This document shows positions 9,437-18,293 of a stretch of DNA of 64,000 nt, piece by piece. The DNA is taken from NCBI RefSeq assembly GCF_000494755.1, contig NC_022657.1, forward strand, positions 7,594,001 to 7,658,000, in the 5' to 3' direction. Within the stretch, counting starts at the first letter, position 1. Each line of letters begins with the position of its first letter. The notes beneath the pieces are model-generated. The model was not told the origin of the DNA. It ran no database searches and worked only from the letters and a program-made list of their open reading frames with translations. The position numbers and the translations under genes were made by a program. The stretch comes from Amorphoplanes friuliensis DSM 7358. Lineage in GTDB: Bacteria; Actinomycetota; Actinomycetes; Mycobacteriales; Micromonosporaceae.

Positions 9437-10513
9437 ATGCGAGTGGTGATCGTCGGAGCGACAGGTAACGCCGGTACGGCCCTGCTGCGGAGGCTGCGCG
9501 ACGAGCCGGGCATGGAACTGGCCGGGGTGGTGCGCCGGCTGCCCGAGGAGACCGGCACGTACGCCGGCGTGGAGTGGCACTCCTGCGACATCGGTGCGCC
9601 CGGGGCCGAGGAGCAGCTCGCCGCGGTGTTCCGCGGTGCCGACGCGGTTGTGCACCTGGCCTGGCAGATCCAGCCGAGCCACGACCAGCGGCTGCTGTTC
9701 CGCACGAACGTCCTGGGCAGCCAGGCCGTCGTCAAGGCGACGCTGAACGCCGGGGTGCCGTCGCTGCTCTTCGCGTCGTCCGTCGGCGTCTACTCGCCGG
9801 GCCCCAAGAACGCGTACGTGACCGAGGCGTACCCGCGGCACGGTGTGCCCGGTTCCTCCTACAGCCGGCACAAGGTGCTGGTCGAGGATCTGCTGGACCG
9901 GGTCGAGTCCGACCATCCGACGCTGCGGATCGTCCGCCTGCGCCCGGGCCTGATCTTCCAGCGGGAGGTCGGCACCGAGATCGGGCGCTACTTCGCCGGC
10001 CCGCTGCTGCCCGCACGGCTGCTCCGGTTCGGGCGGATCCCGCTCGTGCCCTCGAATCCCGGCCTGCGGGTCCAGGCGGTGCACGCCGACGACGTGGCTG
10101 ACGCGTACGCGCGGGCCCTGCTCGGTGACGTGCGCGGAGCGTTCAATGTGGCCGCAGGACCGGTGCTGGATCCCTCGGTTGCGGCGAGAGTCTTCCACGG
10201 CAAGGAGATCCCCGTGCCGGATCTGCTGCTGCGGGGTGCCGCCGACCTGACCTGGCGGCTGCGGCTGCAGCCCGTCGACGTGGGCTGGGTCCGCCTCGGT
10301 CTCAAGGCGCCGCTGATGTCCTGTGACCGCGTTGCCTCCGAGCTCGGCTGGCGTCCGCTGGTCGACGCCGTGCACACGCTCAAGGAACTGGTCGCCGGCA
10401 TGGCGGCCCGGGCCCACACCGAGAGCCCGCCGTTGTCCGGTGATCCCTCGCTGCCCGGCCGTCTCGGCGGTGTCCTGCGTGGACGGCTGCCCGGCTCGGG
10501 CAACCCGTACTGA
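9437..10513 (+). CDS. NAD-dependent epimerase/dehydratase-family protein
   Basis: Extended-SDR protein of 358 residues. The N-terminus has the nucleotide motif GATGNAG (residues 7-13). A VVHLAW strand and ASSVGVYSPG follow. The Tyr/Lys pair of the active site is in SSYSRHKVLVEDLL. Such proteins act on nucleotide sugars or related substrates, but no neighbour identifies the substrate. The C-terminal half is longer than in minimal reductases and ends with a Pro-rich tail. Confidence 0.85.
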   Translation: MRVVIVGATGNAGTALLRRLRDEPGMELAGVVRRLPEETGTYAGVEWHSCDIGAPGAEEQLAAVFRGADAVVHLAWQIQPSHDQRLLFRTNVLGSQAVVKATLNAGVPSLLFASSVGVYSPGPKNAYVTEAYPRHGVPGSSYSRHKVLVEDLLDRVESDHPTLRIVRLRPGLIFQREVGTEIGRYFAGPLLPARLLRFGRIPLVPSNPGLRVQAVHADDVADAYARALLGDVRGAFNVAAGPVLDPSVAARVFHGKEIPVPDLLLRGAADLTWRLRLQPVDVGWVRLGLKAPLMSCDRVASELGWRPLVDAVHTLKELVAGMAARAHTESPPLSGDPSLPGRLGGVLRGRLPGSGNPY

Positions 10514-10541
10514 GACGGGCCGCCCGGGCCGGTCCTGCCGA

Positions 10542-10805
10542 TCAGTGGCCGATGCCGATACCGATGCCGATGGACACCCCGAGGCCGTGACCGTGACCGT
10601 GGTGGTGGTGCCGGTGATGCCACCAGACCTCACCGAAGTCGTCGGCCCAGTCGTCGTCCCAGCATTCGTCGTCGTCATCGTGCCCGTGTGAGGCACCGAC
10701 GGCGTTGCCGTTGTGACTGACGGCGGCCGAGGCGGGTGTGGACAGGACGAGGCCGGCGCCGGTGGCGAGGAACATTCCGGCGATGAGTAGGCCTGCACGT
10801 CGCAT
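10542..10805 (-). CDS. Small secreted His/Asp-rich protein
   Basis: An 87-residue exported protein. ATG 10805 follows AGGAAA, and residues 1-28 form a signal peptide ending near ASA. The mature part has a run of acidic residues (HDDDDECWDDDWADDFGE), then WWHHRHHHHGHGHG, and a GIGIGIGH tail. The composition suggests binding of divalent metals such as zinc, copper or nickel, which is inference only. I know no named family for it. It stands alone between convergent and divergent neighbours. Confidence 0.7.
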   Translation of the reverse strand: MRRAGLLIAGMFLATGAGLVLSTPASAAVSHNGNAVGASHGHDDDDECWDDDWADDFGEVWWHHRHHHHGHGHGLGVSIGIGIGIGH

Positions 10806-10948
10806 GGTTTTTCCTTTCGGGTGTGGATATGACACCCGAAATCCTGGCGCGCGGCCGATAGCCGTTTCTGGCCTTTTGGCAATTTGCTGGGGTCAGGCGG
10901 AAAACTCGGACTTTCTCCTGGTCACAGCGTGCGCAGGAGTCCGTCCAC

Positions 10949-13900
10949 TCACGCGGCGGCGAGTGGCAGCGGGTTGCGGAGCCAGGCCAGCGCCTCGGTC
11001 GGGTCCAGCGGCTCCGAGTAGTAGTAACCCTGGCCCAGCGGGCAGCCCAGGCGGGCGAGCAGCTGCCGGTGGGTCGCGTCCTCGATGCCCTCGGCGACGA
11101 CGGTCAGGTTCAGCGTCTGCGCGAGGCTGACGATGCCGGCGACCAGGGCGAGCTGCTGCTCACTGCCGATCATGTCGTCGATGAAGGTCTTGTCGATCTT
11201 CAGGACGTCGATCGGGCGCTGCCGCAGATAGCTCAGCGACGAGTACCCCGTGCCGAAGTCGTCGATCGCGATGCGGACACCCAGCTCCTGCAGCACGGCG
11301 AGGTCGGCCCAGATCTGCTCGTCGTCACCCATCAGCAGGGTCTCGGTGATCTCCAGCATCAGCGCCTGCGGCGGCACCCCGGCGTAATCGAGCGACGCCC
11401 GGACCTGCTCGACAAACCCGGACTGGCGGAACTGCCGGACGGAGACGTTGACACTCACGTACGGCTGGCGGGTGCGCGGCAGGATGCGGCGCCACTGCGC
11501 GACCGTGTGCAGGGCCTGGTCCAGCACCCAGCGGCCCATCGGCACGATGAGCCCGCTCTCCTCGGCGACCTCGATGAACTGGTCCGGCGCGATGACACCC
11601 CGGGTCGGGTGGTGCCAGCGGACCAGCGCCTCGAAGCCGACCGCCTCGTCGGTGTCCAGGTCGACGATCGGCTGGTACTGCAGCAGGAAGTGGCCCTCGT
11701 TGACGGCGTGGTCCAGCGCGGACCGCAGCTCGAGCCGCTCGACCATGACGTCGTGCAGGTGCGACTGGTAGCGCCGCCACTGGTTCTTGCCGGCGCCCTT
11801 CGCGACGTACAGGGCGAGGTCGGCCTGGCGCAGGAGCGCGTCGGCGGTGTCGGCCTCGGGGGTCGTGGTGATGCCGATGCTGGCCACGGCCTGCAGCGGC
11901 TCGCCGTCGACGATGATCGGCTCGGCCAGCGCGGCCAGGATCCGGGTGGCCGTCTCCTCGACCGCACCCGGGTCCTGGACGTTCTCGACCAGCGCGGCGA
12001 ACTCGTCGCCGCCCAGCCGGGCCGCGGTGTCGTCGGCCCGCAACGCGCCCGAGATCCGCTCGGCGACCGCGATGAGCAGCTGGTCGCCGACCGCGTGACC
12101 CAGGGTGTCGTTGACGATCTTGAAGTCGTCCAGGTCGATGAAGAGCACACCGACGACCGAACCGTCCCGGGCGCCCCGGGCCAGCGCGTGCTGCAACCGG
12201 TCGGCGAACAGCACGCGGTTGGCCAGGCCGGTCAGCGAGTCGTGGAACGCCTGGTGGGTCAGCTCGCGCTCGAGCTGACGCCGCTCGGTGACATCGCGCA
12301 AAGTCACGACCAGCCCGGCGACGGTCTGGTCCGCGCGCAGGTCCCGGCAGTGCATCTCCAGCATCACCTCGGTACGCCGGCGCCCGACCGCACGGAAGTC
12401 GAGCCCCTCCTGCGTGCCCTCACCACCGCGGACGGCGCTGAGCACGTCGGCGAGCCGCGGACGGTCGCCGGGGTGGATGATGTCCGGCAGGCGCGCACCC
12501 ACCGGGTCGCCGCCGAGCACGTGGACGGCGGACGGGCTCGCGTACCGCACCCGGTCCTCGTCGTCGACGATCAGGATGACGTCCGAGGTGTTCTGCACCA
12601 GCGTGCGGAAGTACGCCTCACTGTTGCGGCGGGTCACCTCGTTGCTCAGCGCGATCCGTTCCAGGGCGAGCGCGACCTGGCTGGCCAGCACCTCCAGGGC
12701 CCGCTGCAGGCCGAGCAGCGCCCAGGTCGGGCCGCCGACGTGCAGCACACCCACGAGCGGGTCGCCGGTCGGGCGGTCCTGGAGCACCAGCGGGCAGCGC
12801 AGCACAGTGTTGAACTGCGTCAACCGGACCGCGACGGCCCAGTCGACGTCCCGGGTGGCGACCAGGCCGGCGGCCGTACCGGTCCTGCGGTCGTGGTCGG
12901 ACTGCGCGGCGGTCTCCGGCGAGACCGGCTCCTCGGGTTCGGTGTACGCCATCGCCAGGACCACCCGGTGCGGCACGTCCGCGGGCAACAGCTGGGCCAC
13001 GGCCGTACGGACGGCGTCACCGACCTCGTCCGCGTCGGCGGCCGAGACCAGGGCGGCCGAGGCCTCCCGCAGACCACGCTCACGGGCCATCGCCAGGCGG
13101 TGACTACCCATGATGCCCGCCATCCGGGCCAGGACCAGCAGGAACGTGCAGGCGCTGAGCGCCGCGACGACGTTCAGATCGGGCACCTCGCCGTCGACGC
13201 GGACCTGGAAGACCAGCACCGCGGGTGCGACGAGCGAGGCCAGGGCCAGCAGGGCCAGCCGGATCCGGCCCAGCTCGGCCGTGGGGGCGGCGGCGGGACG
13301 GGTCAGCGCGGCCATCGTCGGGCTGAGCGCGGCCAGGCCGGCCGCGGCGTACAGGGGGATCCGGCCGAAGGCGGCCAGGTAGGCGAGGTCCTCACGGACG
13401 GCGACGAGGTTGAAGCCGACATCGGCGAGGAGCATCGCCAGGATGCCCACGGCCAGCCAGCCGGCGGCGCGGACACCCCGGCCCGAGACCGTGAGCAGCC
13501 GGGTCAGCAGGGCGAGGCAGAGCAGGTCACCGACCGTGAACGCCACCGAGATCCAGCGTTCAATGGTTGTCAGGTCGGTGTCGCGCAGGTGCGGGCCGAT
13601 GACAAACGTCCAGGCCAGCAGGGCCACGGCCGAGGTCAGCGTGAGAGCGTCGAGGAGGCCGCCACGGTCGCGGCGCCCGCCCGTGCGCAACCGGACGAAC
13701 CAGAACAGCACGGTGGCGAGCAGCAGGTAGACGACGAGCAGGATGCCCGTACCGATGGCATGCAGGTGGGAGACGGCCCGCTCGGCCGCGGGACCGGCCG
13801 TGAAAACCGCCGTGCCGGCCACCGAGAGGACCACAGCGGCGCTCAGCACGTGCCAGGGGCCGCGGTGATCGGGCCGCTGCCGGCGGATCCCGGTGCCGAT

Positions 13901-14026
13901 CACCAGCACCGCGGACAGCCCGGCGAGCAGGCGTACGGGCAGTTGCCAGGCGGGTTCGGCGTAGAACGTCACGCCGAGCACCACCATCCAGGCGCCGAAG
14001 AGGGCGGCTGCCAACCGTGTCGGCAT
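10949..14026 (-). CDS. Membrane PAS-GGDEF-EAL cyclic-di-GMP protein
   Basis: A 1025-residue regulator. About ten hydrophobic helices (residues 5-310) form an uncharacterised membrane sensor region. A GAF-like segment (about 330-520) and a PAS domain (about 535-650, FRTLVQNTSDVILIVDDEDR) follow. The GGDEF domain keeps its active site (AARLGGDEFAAL), as does the EAL domain (VGFEALVRWHHP, later IDDFGTGYSSLSYLRQRPID). Synthesis and hydrolysis of c-di-GMP are therefore both possible; which dominates cannot be read here. ATG 14026 is preceded by AGGAG. Confidence 0.94.
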   Translation of the reverse strand: MPTRLAAALFGAWMVVLGVTFYAEPAWQLPVRLLAGLSAVLVIGTGIRRQRPDHRGPWHVLSAAVVLSVAGTAVFTAGPAAERAVSHLHAIGTGILLVVYLLLATVLFWFVRLRTGGRRDRGGLLDALTLTSAVALLAWTFVIGPHLRDTDLTTIERWISVAFTVGDLLCLALLTRLLTVSGRGVRAAGWLAVGILAMLLADVGFNLVAVREDLAYLAAFGRIPLYAAAGLAALSPTMAALTRPAAAPTAELGRIRLALLALASLVAPAVLVFQVRVDGEVPDLNVVAALSACTFLLVLARMAGIMGSHRLAMARERGLREASAALVSAADADEVGDAVRTAVAQLLPADVPHRVVLAMAYTEPEEPVSPETAAQSDHDRRTGTAAGLVATRDVDWAVAVRLTQFNTVLRCPLVLQDRPTGDPLVGVLHVGGPTWALLGLQRALEVLASQVALALERIALSNEVTRRNSEAYFRTLVQNTSDVILIVDDEDRVRYASPSAVHVLGGDPVGARLPDIIHPGDRPRLADVLSAVRGGEGTQEGLDFRAVGRRRTEVMLEMHCRDLRADQTVAGLVVTLRDVTERRQLERELTHQAFHDSLTGLANRVLFADRLQHALARGARDGSVVGVLFIDLDDFKIVNDTLGHAVGDQLLIAVAERISGALRADDTAARLGGDEFAALVENVQDPGAVEETATRILAALAEPIIVDGEPLQAVASIGITTTPEADTADALLRQADLALYVAKGAGKNQWRRYQSHLHDVMVERLELRSALDHAVNEGHFLLQYQPIVDLDTDEAVGFEALVRWHHPTRGVIAPDQFIEVAEESGLIVPMGRWVLDQALHTVAQWRRILPRTRQPYVSVNVSVRQFRQSGFVEQVRASLDYAGVPPQALMLEITETLLMGDDEQIWADLAVLQELGVRIAIDDFGTGYSSLSYLRQRPIDVLKIDKTFIDDMIGSEQQLALVAGIVSLAQTLNLTVVAEGIEDATHRQLLARLGCPLGQGYYYSEPLDPTEALAWLRNPLPLAAA

Positions 14027-14106
14027 GCTGCTCCTCTCGTGACGGTGTACTGGTGACGCTGCCCCCTGATCGGTCCCGTGTCTTCCCAACTGAGCAGAAT
14101 CGGTAC

Positions 14107-14748
14107 GTGTCCACCGACTTCGTCCGCGCGAACACGCGGCTCGCCCCCGTTCCCTTCCTCCCCGAGCTCGTGCTCCACCAGGCCGACGAGCCGATCGAGC
14201 TCTGGGAGCGGACCGAGGAGGCGGGCGGGGAACAGCCGCCGCCGTTCTGGGCGTTCGCCTGGGCCGGCGGGCAGGCGCTGGCCCGGCACCTCCTCGACGA
14301 TCCCGGCCTGGTCTCCGGCCGTGCCGTGCTGGACCTGGCCACCGGGTCGGGCCTGGTCGCGGTGGCCGCGGCCCGCGCCGGGGCACGACCGGTCACCGCC
14401 AACGACATCGATCCGCTCTCGCTCGCCGCCGCCGAGGCCAACGCCGAGGCCAACCGCGTCCGGGTCCGGACCGTCGAGGGAGACCTCCTCTCCACCGGGT
14501 ACGCCGAAGCCGACGTGATCCTGGCGGGCGACGTCTTCTACAGCCGGGAGATGACCGGCCGGGTGCTGCCGTTCCTGCGCAAGGCCGCCGGCCGGGGCGC
14601 GCTGGTGCTGGTCGGGGATCCGGGGCGGGCGTACCTCCCCACCGACGGGATGATCCGCCGCGCGACCTACGACGTGCCGGTCATCGAGGCGCTGGAGAGC
14701 GTCCCGGTCCGCCGGACGAGCGTGTGGCAGGTTTTAACGTCCGCGTAA
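14107..14748 (+). CDS. Class I SAM-dependent methyltransferase (ETFB-methyltransferase-like)
   Basis: The protein has PPFWAFAWAGGQALAR, then the SAM motif VLDLATGSGLVAVAAA and the ribose-binding acid in ANDIDPLS. FWAFAWAGGQ is characteristic of the group named after nicotinamide N-methyltransferase and ETFB lysine methyltransferase. The target in bacteria is not established. GTG 14107 (VSTDFVRANTRLAPVPF) is preferred; the frame is open upstream to 14017, but that would overlap the divergent gene's start. Confidence 0.82.
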   Translation: MSTDFVRANTRLAPVPFLPELVLHQADEPIELWERTEEAGGEQPPPFWAFAWAGGQALARHLLDDPGLVSGRAVLDLATGSGLVAVAAARAGARPVTANDIDPLSLAAAEANAEANRVRVRTVEGDLLSTGYAEADVILAGDVFYSREMTGRVLPFLRKAAGRGALVLVGDPGRAYLPTDGMIRRATYDVPVIEALESVPVRRTSVWQVLTSA

Positions 14749-14753
14749 TCGCA

Positions 14754-14798
14754 GATTGTTCAACAACTCTTGTGCGATCGTTGAACAATCCCTAGCGT
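14754..14798 (+). promoter_or_regulatory. Promoter with paired operator ahead of the 5-oxoproline operon
   Basis: GATTGTTCAAC (14754-14764) and its exact reverse complement GTTGAACAATC (14780-14790) flank a 15-bp spacer. TTGTTCAACAA at 14756-14766 is itself nearly symmetrical, of the form bound by GntR/FadR-type dimers. A promoter fits between and over them: TTGTGC (14770-14775), 17 bp, TAGCGT (14793-14798). An operator covering the -35 region and spacer implies repression, presumably by the GntR/FCD protein encoded last in the operon. Confidence 0.65.
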
Positions 14799-14840
14799 CA
14801 GGGGTGCCTCCAATCGAACTACCCCGATCGAGGAGTGCCC

Positions 14841-16064
14841 ATGTCGACCGAAACCACCACACCCGCCCGCACCCGCCGCACCGCGCTGATCGGCGCGATC
14901 TTCCTGATGGCGACCAGCGCCATCGGTCCCGGATTCATCACCCAGACCACCACCTTCACGGCGAAGCTGGGCGCCGCGTTCGCCTTCGGCATCCTGATGT
15001 CGATCCTGGTGGACTTCGTCGTCCAGATGAACATCTGGCGGATCATCTCGGTCAGCGGCAAACGCGCCCACGAGATCGCCAACGCGGTGGTGCCCGGCGC
15101 GGGACACCTGCTGGCCGCCCTGGTCATCCTGGGCGGGCTCGTCTTCAACATCGGCAACGTGGCGGGCTCCGGCCTCGGCCTCAACGCGGCGCTCGGTCTC
15201 GACCCGAAGATCGGCGGCCTGATCAGCGCCGTGATCGCCATCTCGATCTTCGTGGTCAAGCGGGCCGGGATGGCGATGGACCGGCTGCTCATCGTGCTCG
15301 GCATCGTGATGATCCTGCTGACGCTCTACGTCACGATCGTCTCCGGGCCACCGGTCGGCACGGCCCTGCAGCAGGCCGTCTGGCCGGATGAGATCGACTT
15401 CGCCGCGATCACCACGATCATCGGCGGCACGGTCGGCGGTTACATCACCTACTCCGGTGCGCACCGCCTGCTCGACAGCGGCACCACCGGGCCCGAGCAC
15501 ACCCGCGAGGTGACCCGCGGCGCCCTCACCGGCATCGCCGTCACCGGCCTCATGCGGTTCCTGCTCTTCCTGGCGATCCTCGGCGTCGTCTCCGGCGGCG
15601 TCGCGCTGAACACCAAGGGCAACGCCACCGCCCAGGCCTTCGAGTCGGCGGCCGGCGAGTTCGGCCTGCGAGCCTTCGGCGTCATCCTCTGGGCCGCCGC
15701 GATCACCTCGGTCGTCGGCGCGGCCTTCACCTCGGTCTCGTTCTTCGACGCCTTCTCCAAACGCCTCGCCGAGGGACGCCCGCGCTCCTGGGCCACCGTC
15801 GCCTTCATCGCGGTCTCCACGGCGATCTTCCTGGCCCTCGGCACCGCACCGTCGGCCCTGCTGGTCTTCGCCGGCGGTTTCAACGGGCTCATCCTCCCGA
15901 TCGGGTTCACCATCCTCCTGTACGCCGCCTGGCGCCGGCGCGAGCTCCTCCGCGGGTACGCGTACCCGATGTGGCTCCTCGTCCTCGGCGCGGTCGTGGC
16001 CGCACTGACCTGGTACATGGGCATCATCTCGGCCCGCACGATCTTCGACTACCTGGCCGGCTGA
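14841..16064 (+). CDS. NRAMP-family transporter (YcsG-like)
   Basis: A 407-residue membrane protein with about eleven helices. GPGFITQTTTFTAKLGAAFAF replaces the DPGN motif of helix 1 in true metal-ion NRAMPs, as in YcsG-type members linked with 5-oxoprolinase genes. Its place as first gene of the pxp operon suggests uptake of 5-oxoproline or a related compound rather than a metal, which is inference. ATG 14841 lies 5 nt after GAGGAG. Transcription should start about 35 bp upstream from the promoter at 14770-14798. Confidence 0.87.
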   Translation: MSTETTTPARTRRTALIGAIFLMATSAIGPGFITQTTTFTAKLGAAFAFGILMSILVDFVVQMNIWRIISVSGKRAHEIANAVVPGAGHLLAALVILGGLVFNIGNVAGSGLGLNAALGLDPKIGGLISAVIAISIFVVKRAGMAMDRLLIVLGIVMILLTLYVTIVSGPPVGTALQQAVWPDEIDFAAITTIIGGTVGGYITYSGAHRLLDSGTTGPEHTREVTRGALTGIAVTGLMRFLLFLAILGVVSGGVALNTKGNATAQAFESAAGEFGLRAFGVILWAAAITSVVGAAFTSVSFFDAFSKRLAEGRPRSWATVAFIAVSTAIFLALGTAPSALLVFAGGFNGLILPIGFTILLYAAWRRRELLRGYAYPMWLLVLGAVVAALTWYMGIISARTIFDYLAG

Positions 16065-16102
16065 CACCTTCTGATCCTCACCACCTGAACAGGGAGACCG
16101 GC

Positions 16103-16864
16103 ATGGATCTCAACAGCGACCTCGGCGAAGGCTTCGGCACCTGGCGGCTCGGCGACGACACCGCCATGCTCGACGTGGTCAGCAGCGCCAACATCGCCTG
16201 CGGGTTCCACGCCGGCGACCCGCGTACGCTCCTGGCCACCTGCGAACGGGCGGTCGCCACCGGCGTGGTCATCGGCGCCCAGGTCGGATACCGCGACCTG
16301 GCCGGCTTCGGGCGGCGCTTCATCGACTACGAGACCCCCGACCTCGTCGCAGACGTCATCTACCAGCTCGGCGCCCTCGACGGCCTGGCCCGCGCGGCCG
16401 GCGACCGCGTCCTCTACGTCAAGCCGCACGGCGCCCTCTACAACACGATCGTCCACCACGAGCAGCAGGCGGCCGCGGTGGTCGACGCCGTCCGCCGCTA
16501 CGACCCCGACCTGCCCGTGCTCGGCCTGCCGGGCTCGGTGTTCCTGCACCTCGCGGACGAGGCCGGCCTGCGTACCGTCCGGGAGGCCTTCGCCGACCGC
16601 GGCTACCACCCGGACGGAACTTTGGTTTCCCGCCGCGACCCCGGCGCGTTGCTCCACGATCCGGCCGAGGTCGCCGACCGCATGCTCCGTCTGGTCACCG
16701 ACCGCACCCTGGTCGCCGTCGACGGCACCGTGATCAAGGTGGAGGCCGACTCCATCTGCGTCCACGGCGACTCCCCGGGAGCGGTCGGCATGGCCCGCGC
16801 GGTCCACGCCAAGCTCACCGCCGCCGGCATCCCGATCACCTCCTTCGCCGGATCCGGCTCATGA
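16103..16864 (+). CDS. pxpA: 5-oxoprolinase subunit PxpA (LamB/YcsF family)
   Basis: The protein (253 residues, family-typical) begins MDLNSDLGEGFGTWRLGDD and contains SANIACGFHAGDP and YVKPHGALYN, the signature segments of the YcsF family. With PxpB and PxpC it forms the ATP-dependent enzyme that opens 5-oxoproline to glutamate, removing a damaged-metabolite product. ATG follows AGGGAGA. The stop overlaps the next start by 4 nt (ATGA). Confidence 0.96.
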   Translation: MDLNSDLGEGFGTWRLGDDTAMLDVVSSANIACGFHAGDPRTLLATCERAVATGVVIGAQVGYRDLAGFGRRFIDYETPDLVADVIYQLGALDGLARAAGDRVLYVKPHGALYNTIVHHEQQAAAVVDAVRRYDPDLPVLGLPGSVFLHLADEAGLRTVREAFADRGYHPDGTLVSRRDPGALLHDPAEVADRMLRLVTDRTLVAVDGTVIKVEADSICVHGDSPGAVGMARAVHAKLTAAGIPITSFAGSGS

Positions 16865-17679
16865 CCCCGGCCGACCTTCCCTTGACGTCTGTCGGGGCGG
16901 CTGGGAGAGGTGCCGCTGCCGCGGCTGATCTTCGGCAGGGGTTCCGGGCCGGGCTTGTCCGGCCCACGGCCGGGCTGGTACCGGGGATGACGCAGGCCAA
17001 TCTGATCGCTGTGCCGCGGGACTGGGCGTGGGACATGCTGCTCTACGCGCAGCGGAACCCGAAGCCGTGCCCGGTGCTCGACGTCAGCGATCCGGGCTCG
17101 CCGGTCAGCGTCCTCGCGCCCGGTGCTGACCTGCGCACGGACCTGCCGCTCTACCGGATCTGGCGCGACGGGAAACTGGTCGACGAGGTGCCGGACGCGA
17201 CGGCGGCCTGGCGGGACGACCTGGTGGCGTTCCTGATCGGGTGCAGCTTCAGCTTCGAGGAGTCCCTGATCGCCGCGGGCATCGACGTCCGGCACATCTC
17301 GACCGGACGGAACGTCCCGATGTACCGGACCAACCGCCCCTGCCGTCCCGCCGGGCGCCTCCACGGCGAGCTTGTCGTCTCCATGCGGCCGATCCCGGCA
17401 GACCGGGTCGCCGACGCCGTCACGATCAGCGGCCGCTTCCCGGCGGTCCACGGCGCACCGGTCCACATCGGCGACCCGGCCGGGCTCGGCCTCACCGACC
17501 TGGACAGCCCCGACTTCGGCGACCCGGTCGAGATCCGCCCCGGCGAAGTCCCGGTCTTCTGGGCCTGCGGCGTCACCCCGCAAGCCGCCGTGATGGCATC
17601 ACAGGTGCCGTTCGCGATCACCCACGCACCCGGCCACATGTTCCTGACAGACGTCCCCGACACGGAATACGCCCGATGA
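16861..17679 (+). CDS. YcsI/DUF1445-family putative hydro-lyase
   Basis: 272 residues. The segments FRAGLVRPTAGLVPGMTQANL, PCPVLDVSDPGSP, FLIGCSFSFEESL and ITHAPGHMFLTD are typical of the D-glutamate-cyclase/YcsI family. B. subtilis has the same neighbour set (ycsF, ycsG, ycsI, kipI, kipA). A role making or removing 5-oxoproline from D-glutamate fits the operon, but the reaction in bacteria is not established. The gene overlaps both neighbours by 4 nt. Confidence 0.9.
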   Translation: MTPADLPLTSVGAAGRGAAAAADLRQGFRAGLVRPTAGLVPGMTQANLIAVPRDWAWDMLLYAQRNPKPCPVLDVSDPGSPVSVLAPGADLRTDLPLYRIWRDGKLVDEVPDATAAWRDDLVAFLIGCSFSFEESLIAAGIDVRHISTGRNVPMYRTNRPCRPAGRLHGELVVSMRPIPADRVADAVTISGRFPAVHGAPVHIGDPAGLGLTDLDSPDFGDPVEIRPGEVPVFWACGVTPQAAVMASQVPFAITHAPGHMFLTDVPDTEYAR

Positions 17680-18293
17680 CAAGATTTCTCCGCTGCGGCC
17701 GCGAGGCCCTGCTGGTGGAGGTCGACGACCTCGACGCCGCCCTGGCCCTCTACGCGGCACTGCACGCGGCCACGCTGCCCGGCGTGGTCGACCTGGTCCC
17801 GGCGGCCCGGACCGTCCTGATCCGCCTCGACCCGGCCGTCACCTCCCCGGCGGCGGTCGAGAAGGCCACAGCCGGTCTGCGCCTCGACGGGCCCGGCGTG
17901 ACCGACGCCGGCACCGTCGAGATCCCGGTCAGCTACGACGGCCCCGACCTGGCCGCGGTCGCCGAACACACCGGCCTCACCACGGACGAGGTCATCACCC
18001 TCCACACCGGCTCGCCGTGGACGGTGGCGTTCGCCGGCTTCGCACCCGGCTTCGGCTACCTGACCGGCGGCGACCCCCGCCTCGACGTACCGCGGCGCGA
18101 CTCGCCCCGTACCCGCATCCCGGCCGGCTCGGTCGGCCTCGCGGGCCGTTTCTCAGGCATCTACCCGAACGACAGCCCCGGCGGCTGGCAGCTCATCGGC
18201 ACCACCACAGCACGCATGTGGGACCTGGGTCGCCCGGAGCCCGCTCTGCTCGTACCCGGAGTAAAAGTGATCTTCAAGGCGGTGTCCCGATGA
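17676..18293 (+). CDS. pxpB: 5-oxoprolinase subunit PxpB (KipI-like)
   Basis: A 205-residue protein of the allophanate-hydrolase subunit 1 family. The segments VDLVPAARTVLIRLDP, VIPV-like EIPVSYDGPDL and AFAGFAPGFGYLTGGDPRL are family hallmarks, followed by RIPAGSVGLAGRFSGIYPNDSPGGW. It pairs with PxpC to form the ATP-coupled part of 5-oxoprolinase. In B. subtilis the homologue KipI also inhibits the sporulation kinase KinA; nothing here supports that role. Start and stop overlap neighbours by 4 nt. Confidence 0.95.
   Translation: MTRFLRCGREALLVEVDDLDAALALYAALHAATLPGVVDLVPAARTVLIRLDPAVTSPAAVEKATAGLRLDGPGVTDAGTVEIPVSYDGPDLAAVAEHTGLTTDEVITLHTGSPWTVAFAGFAPGFGYLTGGDPRLDVPRRDSPRTRIPAGSVGLAGRFSGIYPNDSPGGWQLIGTTTARMWDLGRPEPALLVPGVKVIFKAVSR

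Noticed and set aside
11069..14056. 995-residue open frame opposite the GGDEF-EAL gene
   Set aside because: It is an Arg/Asp/Gly-rich shadow produced by high third-position GC on the other strand; the GGDEF-EAL protein is clearly real.
14841..16064. Manganese or iron importer
   Set aside because: Although NRAMP-related, the helix-1 metal motif DPGN is replaced by GPGF and the gene leads a 5-oxoproline operon, so a metal-transport call is not supported.
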